Origin: Planctomycetota bacterium
Lineage (GTDB): Bacteria > Planctomycetota > Planctomycetia > Pirellulales > Pirellulaceae
DNA: 64,000 nucleotides
Assembly: GCA_016872725.1 (NCBI GenBank)
Contig: VGZC01000018.1
Coordinates: 1-64,000 of the forward strand
Direction: 5' to 3'
A model generated the notes under the pieces. The model saw nothing but the letters and a program-made list of their open reading frames with translations, was not told the origin of the DNA and did not search any database. Below, piece after piece: positions 8,208 to 16,940 of this stretch. Numbering within the stretch: the first letter of the stretch is position 1; the number at the start of each line of letters is the position of its first letter. The position numbers and the translations under genes are program-made.

Positions 8208-9317
8208 TCAATGCGACGCGCGGTGCAGGATGACCGCGAGAAACGTCTTCCAAAGGAGTCTAGCGTCGGCCAGGCGGGTTCGGCCGCGGACGTACCGCAG
8301 GTCCATGCGCATCCAATCGGCGAACGCGACACGCGAACGACCGCTATTGACCTGCCAGATACATGTCAGACCGGGGGTGACGTCGAGCCTCCGTTTCTGC
8401 CAGACCGCGCACCCGTCGGATTCGTCGCACGGCAGCGGTCGGGGGCCGACGAGCGTCATATCGCCCCGCAGGACGTTCCATAATTGGGGAAGTTCGTCGA
8501 TGCACGTTTTTCTCAAGTACTTCCCGACCGCCGTCACACGGGGATCGTTCTTGAGCTTGAACGCGGGGCCGTCCTGTTCGCTGATCGAACGCAGGCCGGC
8601 CTTCAGCCGTTCCGCGTCGTTGCGCATCGTCCGAAGCTTGTAGATCGTGAACGGTCGGCCGCCGAGCCCCGTGCGGCGTTGCAGGAAGAGGATCGGGCCC
8701 GGCGAGGTCGCTTTGATCGCCGTCGCGGCGAAGGCGAGCGCGGGGCCCGCGAGCACCAGGCCGATCGACGCGACGGCGATGTCGATCGCCCGTTTCCAGA
8801 GCGGAAGCGGCTTCACAAACAACATGCCGGTCGCGACCGGTTCCCCCGCCTCCTGCACGACTCCCCGCGCGCCCGCGCCGGTCCGGACCGACCCTCGATC
8901 GCTCGACGTTCCGTTGGAGGAAACATCGGGATACGCGAAGACGCGCCACGATACGGGCGGATCGGCGGGACACCCGCGCGCGATCCCCTCGGCGACATTC
9001 CGCGCCGCGTCCTCGCTCGTTTCCGGCAGGATTGCGCCCAATCCGAGCCCGTGGACCCCGAACTCGTCGGTGAGGCGGAGTCGCTGTTCGAGGGTCATGA
9101 CCAGCGTCTCGGTCCATACGGCGGGACGGGAACGCGTATCGAATTCAATGAAACTGAACGACGTTCCCATCCGGTCGGCGCGAAGGCGTTCGCGTTCGAG
9201 CGCGCTCCGGAACTGGCGCGCGTCCAGCATGCGTTCGCTGCCCAGGCGGTTCCCGATCAGGCGCTGAACCAGCGCCGGCACGAAACTCCAAACAGCCATC
9301 GTCTCGGTAGCTCCCAT
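8208..9317 (-). CDS. Undecaprenyl-phosphate sugar phosphotransferase (bacterial sugar transferase)
   Basis: The priming enzyme of exopolysaccharide synthesis: it moves a sugar-1-phosphate from a nucleotide sugar to the lipid carrier at the membrane. The C-terminal half has the full family signature: KRAIDIAVASIGLVLAGPAL (175-194, membrane segment), SPGPILFLQRRTGLGGRPF (205-223), YKLRTM (226-231) and DELPQLWNVLRGDMTLVGPR (274-293). The N-terminal ~130 residues are unusual. Instead of the four-helix membrane domain common in larger family members there is a soluble stretch with FRSALERERLRADRMGTSF, reminiscent of a degenerate GGDEF-like fold. The ATG at 9299 has a better Shine-Dalgarno (GGGAG) than the ATG at 9317, so the protein may be six residues shorter. 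It lies 14 nt after the CpsD-like gene. Confidence 0.9.
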   Translation of the reverse strand: MGATETMAVWSFVPALVQRLIGNRLGSERMLDARQFRSALERERLRADRMGTSFSFIEFDTRSRPAVWTETLVMTLEQRLRLTDEFGVHGLGLGAILPETSEDAARNVAEGIARGCPADPPVSWRVFAYPDVSSNGTSSDRGSVRTGAGARGVVQEAGEPVATGMLFVKPLPLWKRAIDIAVASIGLVLAGPALAFAATAIKATSPGPILFLQRRTGLGGRPFTIYKLRTMRNDAERLKAGLRSISEQDGPAFKLKNDPRVTAVGKYLRKTCIDELPQLWNVLRGDMTLVGPRPLPCDESDGCAVWQKRRLDVTPGLTCIWQVNSGRSRVAFADWMRMDLRYVRGRTRLADARLLWKTFLAVILHRASH

Positions 9318-9331
9318 TTCAAGGAATCATC

Positions 9332-10021
9332 TCAGAGTCGGCGGTAAAGCCACTCGGGGACATGATTCCGTCGCTTGTTCAACACCACTCCGATCAATCG
9401 GGCTCCGGCCTGGAACAGGTGGTCCCTCGAATGCGCTACGACTTGGCTGCGGACACGTTCCGCCTCGACCACAAGCAACACGCCGTCCAGCAGGCCGGCG
9501 ATGCGCAAACAACTCGTCAATTCGTTGCACGGCGGCAGATCGACCAGCACGAACGCGAATTCCTTCTTGAGGAACGCGAGCAACTCGATGAACGACTCGG
9601 CCGGAAAGTGACATCCGTTTCCGGCCCGCGGCGTCCCGGCGGAAAGGACGAAAACGTCGCGCGCCGTTCCGGGGCGCACACAGTCGGCGGGCTGCGCCGT
9701 CCCGGCCAGAATGTCGAAGAGTCCCGCGGCCTGGGCGGTCGCTCCGACCGGTGCGCGCGACGATTCCTTGGCGTCGAGAAGCAGAACCGGCCTGCGCAGT
9801 TGGTTCGCGGCCGCGATCGCGACGCTCTGGCACACGGTACTCACGCCTTCACCCGAAACGCAACTGGTGACGCCAACCGTCGCACTGTCCGGCTCCGCGA
9901 TCCGCAGCGCGTTGCGGACCTGGGAATAGAGGGCTCGGTAGTAGTCGCCAAGCCCGAGCGAGGCGGTGTCGAACGAAGCCGCGCCGGGTTGCCCGAACAG
10001 GGTGGAAGCTGAATCGATCAT
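9332..10021 (-). CDS. CpsD/CapB-like P-loop ATPase with degenerate Walker A
   Basis: A 229-aa protein in the slot of the tyrosine autokinase/co-polymerase partner that works with Wzz. The fold is the MinD/BY-kinase type: GVTSCVSGEGVSTVCQSVA (50-68) in place of Walker A, VLLLDAKESS (79-88) in place of Walker A', and FVLVDLPPC (156-164) as Walker B. The key lysine of GEGK-S-T is valine (V60, codon GTG), and the usual DADLR of Walker A' is DAKES. A C-terminal tyrosine cluster is absent; only one Tyr (LYRRL) is near the end. It is therefore likely catalytically poor or inactive as a kinase, perhaps a structural regulator of chain length. It lies 46 nt after the Wzz gene. Confidence 0.8.
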   Translation of the reverse strand: MIDSASTLFGQPGAASFDTASLGLGDYYRALYSQVRNALRIAEPDSATVGVTSCVSGEGVSTVCQSVAIAAANQLRRPVLLLDAKESSRAPVGATAQAAGLFDILAGTAQPADCVRPGTARDVFVLSAGTPRAGNGCHFPAESFIELLAFLKKEFAFVLVDLPPCNELTSCLRIAGLLDGVLLVVEAERVRSQVVAHSRDHLFQAGARLIGVVLNKRRNHVPEWLYRRL

Positions 10022-10067
10022 CGCGTCGGTCCCGCGGCTTGGGTTTCGAGGTGGTTTTCGGAGACGG

Positions 10068-11564
10068 TCAATTCAGCGACACGCCGCGCTGTTTCCAATA
10101 CGGGATCGCCATCAGAACGGGGACTCGGAGCTGGGATTCGATCTGCTCGGGTGTCTGGAACGAGTGATCGAAGAACTCAAACAGCAGGGCGACGGCGAGT
10201 CCGCCGAACGCCGCGACGAACACACCCAGCGGAAGCACGATGGCGACCTTCGGACTCACCGCCTTCGCCACGTACGTCGCGGGCTGCACGACCTTCAGAT
10301 TCGTCAGTTGTTCCTCGTCGAGCGCTCGGGCCACCCGGGACTGCTCGGCCTTCTCCGAGTAGCTCTGGAAGCTCGTTCGAAGCAACTCGACCCGCCGCTC
10401 CAATTGCATGATCGATACCTCGTTTTGGTTGAGTCGTTTCAGGCGATCGGCGTTCGCGGTGATACTCGTTTCGATCGCCGTGCGTCGTGCTTCGAGCGAC
10501 GCGGCGTTCGCGAGCTCGATCGAAAGCTCCTGCTTCGCCAGGATCTTCTCCACCTCGCGCACCTGTTGGTGGATGGCGATCAAGGCCGGATGCGAATCGT
10601 GGTATTTCGAGCCCATTTCCCGCTCTTGGATCTGCAGCTTGTAGAGCGTATCCCGCATCTGGTCGATCGACGACTGCGTCAGCCCTGTTCCGCTCGGAAT
10701 GAAGTCCCCGTCCGCCGGGTCGAGCTTCGATCGCAGCGCGGTGAGTTTCGCGTTCGATGCCGAGATCGACGACGCGTTGTCGCTTTGTTCCTTCGTCAGA
10801 TTCGTGATCTGGGACTCGAACAGTTCGCGTTGCCCGGCGATGGTGGTCAGGCCGAGCTCGTTCTTGGCCTCGCCGAGTTCCCGGGTCGCCTCGTCCAACT
10901 CTTCGCGCAGCTTTCCCGCCTGTTTTTGGAAGAACGCGTACGACTCGTTCGCGTTGACCGCCCGATGCTCGTTTCGATACGCGTCGACGAACACTTCGAC
11001 GATCCGTTGCGAAAGACGGGGAGCGCCCGCCTTGCAGCGGATCGTGACCACGTTGGATTTCTTGCCCGCCTCGACGTCGACCGAGTCCTCGAGCACGCGG
11101 ATCGCGCGTTCGTCGTCCGAAACCTCGTCGGTCGGCATGAATGTCCCCAGGGCGGCCTTGACCCAGGCCCGAACCTTGAACCCGGCCTCGTTCACTTCCG
11201 ACGCCGGCTTGTCCTCCGACTGATGCAAGATGGGACCGGCGCCCAACGCGGCGACGACGCGCTCGCGAATCACCCGGCTGTCGAGCACGTCGATCACCGA
11301 TCGGATCTCGCTTTCGCGCGAGTCCTGGATAGCGATCGTGGCGCCGACCGTCGCCGACGGGTCGAGACCGACGCTCTCGCGCCCCATCCGCACGAATAGC
11401 TTGGACTCCGAGACATACGTGCGCGGGCAAACGACCAGCCCGACGACGACGAGGACCATAATGGCCGTGAAGACGAACGTGAACTTCCATTTGTGGCGGA
11501 AAAGGATTCGAAAGACGTCGCGCGGGGCGAGTGTGCCGCGGTTCGTTTCCATGGTCGTTTCCAT
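10068..11564 (-). CDS. Wzz/GumC-type chain-length determinant (polysaccharide co-polymerase)
   Basis: A 498-aa inner-membrane protein controlling the length and export of the exopolysaccharide. It shows the N-terminal Wzz region (VFRILFRHKWKFTFVFTAIM), a first membrane helix at ~27-46, a long periplasmic coiled-coil part (about 215-400, e.g. KLREELDEATRELGEAKNEL), the GNVR-like segment near YSEKAEQSRVARALDEEQLT, and a second membrane helix at ~445-468. There is no fused kinase domain, so it pairs with the separate CpsD-like protein downstream. It is the first gene of the minus-strand operon. Two close ATGs (11564, 11552) are possible starts. An RQR-free cytoplasmic tail of ~30 residues follows the last helix. 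Confidence 0.9.
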   Translation of the reverse strand: METTMETNRGTLAPRDVFRILFRHKWKFTFVFTAIMVLVVVGLVVCPRTYVSESKLFVRMGRESVGLDPSATVGATIAIQDSRESEIRSVIDVLDSRVIRERVVAALGAGPILHQSEDKPASEVNEAGFKVRAWVKAALGTFMPTDEVSDDERAIRVLEDSVDVEAGKKSNVVTIRCKAGAPRLSQRIVEVFVDAYRNEHRAVNANESYAFFQKQAGKLREELDEATRELGEAKNELGLTTIAGQRELFESQITNLTKEQSDNASSISASNAKLTALRSKLDPADGDFIPSGTGLTQSSIDQMRDTLYKLQIQEREMGSKYHDSHPALIAIHQQVREVEKILAKQELSIELANAASLEARRTAIETSITANADRLKRLNQNEVSIMQLERRVELLRTSFQSYSEKAEQSRVARALDEEQLTNLKVVQPATYVAKAVSPKVAIVLPLGVFVAAFGGLAVALLFEFFDHSFQTPEQIESQLRVPVLMAIPYWKQRGVSLN

Positions 11565-12057
11565 CGGTGCGGAGGGCTCGGCGTGAATCGAACCCGGTCA
11601 AACGGGGTCCCTGACGCGCGGCCCGTGCCGCGACGCAAACCGGGTGTTTGTGACGGAGTTCCTTGGAAATCGTAGGTCTCGATTCGGCGCGCGGCGGAAG
11701 GAGCCGGGCAAGAAAGGGACGCCCTTTCGCCGGCTCCCGCCGCATTCCGGACGAATCACCGTCACGCGACGGCGGCACGCCTCGATTCCAGGCCGACCCA
11801 TCCGACGAACCGGGGCAAGACGGAATCGGCCCACCGACGCATCAACGGGTCCGCACCGGTCGATCCGATCGCGAGGGCTGTGACGGACGGGACGACCATG
11901 CCGGGCCGAGGAGGTGTTCGCGTTCCAAAACGCGAACGCCGCGCCATCGCGAAAAGGCGGAAAAAAGTCGCGCGAATCGCGTTGCACGGCGTTCCCGGAA
12001 GGAATACGATGGCGGCACAACGGCCGGCGGGTTGTCTGCCCCAACCGCCGGACGCGA
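11565..12057. other. Intergenic region upstream of the exopolysaccharide operon
   Basis: About 490 bases without a credible gene. It lies between the first gene of the exopolysaccharide operon and the end of cstA, so it must contain the operon promoter and possibly its regulatory sites. I found no convincing -35/-10 pair. A plus-strand frame (11663-12160) is Arg-rich, lacks family features and runs through the hairpin at 12058, so I do not call it. Confidence 0.5.
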
Positions 12058-12097
12058 GGCCATCGATCCCTGCCCCATCGATGGCCTTCTTTTTTTT
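12058..12097 (+). terminator. Rho-independent terminator with plus-strand T-tract
   Basis: A perfect 10-bp stem, GGCCATCGAT (12058-12067) pairing with ATCGATGGCC (12077-12086), with a 9-nt loop. It is followed on the plus strand by TTC and then a run of nine T. The run ends at the TAA stop codon of cstA on the minus strand. For cstA mRNA the hairpin comes right after the stop but without a downstream U-tract, so classical termination is predicted for plus-strand transcription, where I see no gene. Confidence 0.75.
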
Positions 12098-14006
12098 AGC
12101 GGTCGGCGGAAGGCGAGCTCAGGATGTTCCGCCAGCGGCGCGCCGCGTCCACGACGATGACCGCCGAAAGGGCGAGCATGACGACCACCAGGACGCACGC
12201 GAGCTTGGTGAGGAACGCGTCGATCGGCCGGGATTCGGGTTTCACCCACCACATGCCGATACTCCGCACGCCCGCCGTGAACACGGTGAGCACGGTGAAG
12301 GCCAGAGGGATCGCCGTGCAAAACGCGTAACGCCGTTTCGGTGCGTATACGAGCAAATAGGTCGTGCCGACGGCGAGCGCGATCGTGGCCAGCAACTGGT
12401 TGGCGATGCCGAGCATGCGCCAGAGCGTTTCCAGGTTGCCGATGTAGAGGAGGCCGCCCCAAAGGAAGCAGACCAAGAGGCTCATGCCGACATTCAGGCC
12501 CCATTTGGGTCGATGGCCGATCGCGGCGTCGGGACGAAACTGGGCGACCGACTCCTGAAAGACAAATCGCGCGACGCGCGTTCCCGTTTCGAGGAGCGTG
12601 AGGATGAAGAGCGCCTCGAACATGATCACGAAGTGGTACCAATACGCCATCAAGTGATCCATGCCCGGAAGGCTCGAAAACACCTTCGCCATGCCGACCG
12701 CCAGCGTCACGGCGCCGCCCGTGCGTCCGCCGAGTTTTTCGCGCACGCCCGTTTCGAGCGGTCCAAGCAAGGGCGGTTCCTTCGCCGAGCCCCAACCGGA
12801 CGCGAGGTCCTGTTCGAGCGTGGGCAGCTCTTGGGGAGTGAGGTCCCATTGGTGATCGGCGCGCGACGACGCGAGGATGGACGAGTACCGCGCCTGTTCG
12901 GCCGTCGTCCGCTGAGGCGTATTGATGCGGAAATAGTCGCCCGGTTCGAGCGCGCAGGCCGCCACCAGCGCGGTCAGCGCGACGAAGCCTTCGAGAACCA
13001 TCGCGCCGTATCCGATCGACGGCATGTCGGATTCCCGATTGATCATCTTCGGAGTCGTGCCCGACGCGATGAGCGCGTGGAAGCCGGAGAGGGCGCCGCA
13101 CATGATCACGATGCAGACAAACGGCCAAACCGCTCCCGAAACCACCGGTCCGCCTCCCGCCGTGAAATGGGTCGTCGCGGGCATCGCCAGATGCGGTTGA
13201 GCAACAAGCATCCCGGCCGCGAGGACGATGATGACGCCGATCTTCATGTAGGAACTCAGGTAGTCGCGGGGACACATGAGCACCCAGACCGGCAGGATCG
13301 ACGCCACGGCCGCATAGGCGGGCAAGAGGATCGACAACGTCGATTCGCTCAAGACGAGATGGGAGCCGAACGTCGAATCGGCGAACGGCTTTCCGAAGAC
13401 GACACCCAAGAGGACGATGGTGACGCCAAGGATCGAAGCTTCGCCCACGCGCCCGGGACGCAGTCGGTACATCCAAAACCCGGTGACGAGCGCGGCGGGG
13501 ATCGTCGTGAGGATCGTGAACATGCCCCACGAACTGTGGCTGAGCGCCTTGACCACGACAATGGCCACGCTCGCCAAGACGGCGATCACAATGAACAGCG
13601 TCGCGATGGCCGTCGTGATGCCCCCGATCGGACCGATCAGATTGCGGGCCAGTTTGGGAAGCGTCAATCCGTCATGTCGCACGGATGCGACGAGGATGAC
13701 GAAATCGTGGACGCCGCCGGCGAGGCAGGCGCCGACCACGATCCAGGAAAAGCCCGGCAAATAGCCCCACTGCGCCGCAAGAACGGGCCCGATCAGCGGG
13801 CCGGGCCCCGCGATCGCCGCGAAATGATGGCCGAACAACACAAGCCGTTTGGTGGGGTGGTAGTCGACGCCGTCCTTCAACCGATGGGCGGGCGTCGGAC
13901 GGCTGTCGTCGATCACGGCGACCTTGGCGGCCAAAAAAGCTCCGTAGAGACGATAGGCCACGGCGAACGCCGCGAGCGCCGTGAGAATCAACCAAATCGA
14001 GTTCAT
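12096..14006 (-). CDS. cstA: Carbon starvation protein CstA (peptide/pyruvate transporter family)
   Basis: A 636-aa polytopic inner-membrane transporter of the CstA family; characterised members take up peptides or pyruvate when carbon is short. The family core is clear: GHHFAAIAGPGPLIGPVLAA near residue 59, WGYLPGFSWIVVGACLAGGV after it, the conserved PRDYLSSYMKIG, and HALIASGTTPKMI. About 16 hydrophobic segments are visible. A soluble loop (about 372-440, with QHWDL-like and TLEQDLASGWG sequence) resembles the periplasmic insert of planctomycete homologues. The ATG at 14006 is preceded by GAGG; the longer frame upstream is not hydrophobic. It is divergent from an oxidoreductase pseudogene. 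A hairpin follows its stop directly. Confidence 0.93.
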   Translation of the reverse strand: MNSIWLILTALAAFAVAYRLYGAFLAAKVAVIDDSRPTPAHRLKDGVDYHPTKRLVLFGHHFAAIAGPGPLIGPVLAAQWGYLPGFSWIVVGACLAGGVHDFVILVASVRHDGLTLPKLARNLIGPIGGITTAIATLFIVIAVLASVAIVVVKALSHSSWGMFTILTTIPAALVTGFWMYRLRPGRVGEASILGVTIVLLGVVFGKPFADSTFGSHLVLSESTLSILLPAYAAVASILPVWVLMCPRDYLSSYMKIGVIIVLAAGMLVAQPHLAMPATTHFTAGGGPVVSGAVWPFVCIVIMCGALSGFHALIASGTTPKMINRESDMPSIGYGAMVLEGFVALTALVAACALEPGDYFRINTPQRTTAEQARYSSILASSRADHQWDLTPQELPTLEQDLASGWGSAKEPPLLGPLETGVREKLGGRTGGAVTLAVGMAKVFSSLPGMDHLMAYWYHFVIMFEALFILTLLETGTRVARFVFQESVAQFRPDAAIGHRPKWGLNVGMSLLVCFLWGGLLYIGNLETLWRMLGIANQLLATIALAVGTTYLLVYAPKRRYAFCTAIPLAFTVLTVFTAGVRSIGMWWVKPESRPIDAFLTKLACVLVVVMLALSAVIVVDAARRWRNILSSPSADR

Positions 14007-14204
14007 TGCGAACCTCGGCCCGGTGGTCGTTACGTCCCGACATGCGGGATTTTCGTATTTGTAGGGAACGCGCTCCATTGACGCAACGACCATCGCGGCG
14101 CCAAGCGAAACGGCGAGTCGTGCACGAGCACGAGTACCACCGCGCTGCGTGGGGTAGTATATTGCCGAACGAACGATCGACATGCGTGTCAAGGAGATCG
14201 ACCG

Positions 14205-14575
14205 ATGGCGGAATCGCAGACCACGGCGCCGAAGTCCCGTTCCGGCGCGGTGTCACGGCGCGATTGGTTGGGTCGAGTATCGGCGGGCATCGGCGCGCCC
14301 CTGTTTCTTCCGCGTTCGGTCCTGGGCGGCCGAGGGTTCGTCGGACCCAACGACCGAATTGGAATCGGCTCGATTGCATTCGCACTCGGGAACGGCCGGT
14401 CGCCGACGTCGAGATCGGACATCGGTCGATCACGGTCTGCCATTTGGCGAACATCGTGCGAAGGCTGGAGAGGAAGCTGACGTGGGATCCGGCGACCGAG
14501 ACGTTTCCCTCGGATCCGCAGGCCAATGCGCTCGTCGACCGGTCTCGCCGTCCGGGTTATGAACTCCCCTCATGA
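14205..14575 (+). pseudogene. Gfo/Idh/MocA oxidoreductase remnant with internal deletion
   Basis: Only the two ends of an exported oxidoreductase survive. Frame 14205 onward gives a Tat-type leader (SRRDWLGRVSAGIGAPLFL) and the start of the mature protein (VGPNDRIGIGSI, to about 14370). The C-terminus is in a different frame from about 14395 to the stop at 14573: VEIGHRSITVCHLANIVRRL, KLTWDPATETFPSD and RPGYELPS. It resembles the end of the intact oxidoreductase at 49561-50934 (LVNIARLVGEVG, LRWDPKAERFTNSE, RAGYELPV). Roughly 300-350 codons, including the NAD-binding and catalytic parts, are gone. The N-terminal frame terminates early after the junction, so no functional product is expected. 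Confidence 0.8.
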
Positions 14576-14594
14576 CGGGCCCATCGGCCCGCTC

Positions 14595-15986
14595 CTACTC
14601 GGGTAGCGGTTTCCCCTTCGTTTCCGGCAGGAACGGCAGGACGACGAGTCCGACCAGGAACACGACGCACATCGTGACGCCCGCGAGCCGCATCGGCTCG
14701 GCGTATTCGTCGAATACCTTGCTCGTCAACAGCCCCAGCGCGGCCGGACCGACCGCGGCGACGATTCGACCCACGTTGTAGCAGAACGACGTGCCCGTAC
14801 TGCGCAAATGCGTCGGAAAGAGCTCGGGGAAATAGATCGCGTATCCGCCGAAAAGGGCGAGCTGGCAGAAGCCCATGAGCGGAATCATCCAGAAGATCTC
14901 GTGGAATTCGGACAGTTTCCAAAACACCACGACCGTGCTCGCCAGTGCGGCGACGAGCGAGACGGCGAAGGCCGGTTTCCGGCCGGTGAACTGAGTCACT
15001 TGCGCGAAGCCATAGATTCCGAAGAACGCGCCGGCGTTCAGCATGACCGACGTGATTCCGGCCCAGTACGTCAGCTTGCCCGCGAGGGCCGTTCCTTCCA
15101 GTCCCTGCTCCTCGAACGTTTTACGAAGCACGAGCCGAACGAGGTCATAGCTGAAGAAACCGATGCCCCACAACCCGACCACACCGGAGAACGCGAGCAG
15201 CATTCCGAGAATCGCGTGCCGTCGCCAGACGGGATGCCGGAAGAGTTCGGCGTAGGACCCCGCCTTCTTCGCCACATCGCTCCGTTCCTTGACGTGCCTC
15301 CATTGCTCGGGTTCCTTCAAGCGGCCCCGGATCACGAGCGCCAGCAGCGCGGGGATCGCGCCGATGACGAACATGACGCGCCACGCGTCGTCAACCGCCC
15401 CGGTTTCCTCCAGATAGCCCAGACTGATGCTGATGAACGCGGCCGTGATATTGCCGACCGCCGACAGCGCTTGGAGGAGGCCGAGCGCGAATGGGCGCGC
15501 GCTGTGGGGCATCACTTCGGCGACCAGCGAAACGCCGACCGCGAATTCGCCTCCCACGCCAAGGCCCGTGATGAAACGATAGAAGGCGAAGTCGAAAAAG
15601 CCGACCGACAATGCGCTCAGGCCGGTGCAGATCGAATAGACGAGGATGGTGAGCATCATCGTGCGGGCTCGGCCGATCCTGTCGCCGAGGATCCCGAAGA
15701 TGATTCCGCCGCTCGCCCACCCGATCAGGAAGATCGACGTCACGTATCCGCTGTAACGGGCGACCATGCCGTCGTCGGGAGCGACTCCACTCGCGTCGAC
15801 AAGAAGGTCCTTCATCGCCGGCACTCGGGCGAGTGCGAAAAGCTGTTGATCCATCGTGTCAAAGAGCCAGCCGAGCGCCGCGACGGCCAGCACGAACCAG
15901 TGGTATCGCGTGAGCTGGGTGTGCCACGGCCCGGATGCGGAGTCCGAGAGATTTTTTGAAGTGGGAATGTCGTCGAACGAATGCAT
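14595..15986 (-). CDS. MFS transporter
   Basis: A 463-aa inner-membrane secondary transporter with twelve predicted helices. It shows the MFS loop motif GDRIGRARTMMLTI between helices 2 and 3, RFITGLGVGGEFAVG in helix 4, and a second-half counterpart near YAIYFPELFPTHLRSTGTSF, which is seen in the sugar/metabolite:H+ symporter branch. The start ATG at 15986 gives a 30-residue soluble leader before helix 1; the longer upstream frame is Arg-rich and unlikely. The substrate cannot be told. It ends 19 nt beyond the oxidoreductase remnant, tail to tail, so transport of a sugar derivative once handled by that enzyme is possible but only a guess. Confidence 0.85.
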   Translation of the reverse strand: MHSFDDIPTSKNLSDSASGPWHTQLTRYHWFVLAVAALGWLFDTMDQQLFALARVPAMKDLLVDASGVAPDDGMVARYSGYVTSIFLIGWASGGIIFGILGDRIGRARTMMLTILVYSICTGLSALSVGFFDFAFYRFITGLGVGGEFAVGVSLVAEVMPHSARPFALGLLQALSAVGNITAAFISISLGYLEETGAVDDAWRVMFVIGAIPALLALVIRGRLKEPEQWRHVKERSDVAKKAGSYAELFRHPVWRRHAILGMLLAFSGVVGLWGIGFFSYDLVRLVLRKTFEEQGLEGTALAGKLTYWAGITSVMLNAGAFFGIYGFAQVTQFTGRKPAFAVSLVAALASTVVVFWKLSEFHEIFWMIPLMGFCQLALFGGYAIYFPELFPTHLRSTGTSFCYNVGRIVAAVGPAALGLLTSKVFDEYAEPMRLAGVTMCVVFLVGLVVLPFLPETKGKPLPE

Positions 15987-16203
15987 GGCCACCGTCCCCT
16001 GGGCGCGATCGCGGGCCTTTGGACGGGCCGAATCCCGGAGGCGCGATTCGGCCACCCAAAACGGCCCTGGTCGCCGCGCTGGGGTACCGTACCCGTTGCG
16101 CGAGGCGCGCGAAGTGCCCAGCAGTATGGTGGCCCGGGCGGCGTCACGCAATTCCCCTCGACGAACCCCACGACCCGCGCGATCGACCCGCCCGCGCCGC
16201 GCG

Positions 16204-16872
16204 TCAGAGAAGGACCTTGATCGCGGCGAAGCCAAGCACGGCGAGCGCGAACAGGACGAGCGTGGCGACCTCGAAGTACTTTTCGAGCAGGTCTTTCGCG
16301 GCCCGCCCGAAAAAGAACAGCACGGTGGCCACAAGGAAGAACCGCGCGGAACGGCCGATCACCGACGCGCCGATCAGGGTGCCGAGCGGCACGAACTCGG
16401 AAAAGACGCCGGCCGTGACGGTGAAGACCTTGAACGGAATGGGAGTGAACGCCGCGCCCAGGATGGCGATAAACGCGTTCGACTCGTAGAGCCTTCCGAC
16501 ATGCTCGAAGTTCCCGCGCGAGAAACCCGGGATGGCCGCGAGGAAGAAATCACCGACTACCGACCAGGCCGCCCAACCGATCCAATATCCAACCAGCGCG
16601 CCAAGCACGGACGCGACCGCGGAGACCGCCGCGTAATAGTAGGAACGCCTCGGCTTCGAGACGGATAGCGCGATCTGCAGGACGTCCGGCGGAATCGGAA
16701 AAAACGAGCTTTCCGCGAACGAAAGGACAACAAGCGCCGGTGTCCCGTACGGGGTTTCCGCCCAATGGAGGACCCAATGATACAGTCGTCTCAGCGCGTT
16801 GGGGCGCCGCGACGTCGAGCCGCCGGAGGCGGCGCTTGCCGGGACGCTCGATGGGCCTTTTTCAGAGTCCAT
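16204..16872 (-). CDS. VTT-domain (YqaA/DedA-like) membrane protein
   Basis: A 222-aa inner-membrane protein of the VTT (SNARE-associated, DedA/YqaA) family; members act in lipid or undecaprenyl-phosphate translocation and membrane homeostasis. Signature: SFAESSFFPIPPDVLQIALS near residues 50-70, YYAAVSAVASVLGALVGYWI, and AAFTPIPFKVFTVTAGVF near the middle, which carries the reentrant-loop Phe-Pro pattern of the family. Residues 1-25 are polar and Ser/Arg-rich. The ATG at 16872 matches the family start; upstream frame continuation overlaps the next gene. It lies 68 nt downstream of the dimethylformamidase-like gene and may be co-transcribed. Confidence 0.85.
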   Translation of the reverse strand: MDSEKGPSSVPASAASGGSTSRRPNALRRLYHWVLHWAETPYGTPALVVLSFAESSFFPIPPDVLQIALSVSKPRRSYYYAAVSAVASVLGALVGYWIGWAAWSVVGDFFLAAIPGFSRGNFEHVGRLYESNAFIAILGAAFTPIPFKVFTVTAGVFSEFVPLGTLIGASVIGRSARFFLVATVLFFFGRAAKDLLEKYFEVATLVLFALAVLGFAAIKVLL

Positions 16873-16940
16873 AGGGAAAGATAGTCCAAAACGGATGCGG
16901 CGGATCCCGACGAGCGGACATTTTATTCCGGATCGCGCAT

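Noticed and set aside
11663-12160. A 165-codon plus-strand frame before cstA
   Set aside because: Arg-rich with no family features. It runs through a strong terminator hairpin and into antisense cstA sequence.
16082-16094. Palindrome GGGTAC-C-GTACCC upstream of the MFS gene
   Set aside because: Six-base arms occur about fifteen times by chance in 64 kb, and no promoter elements are aligned with it.
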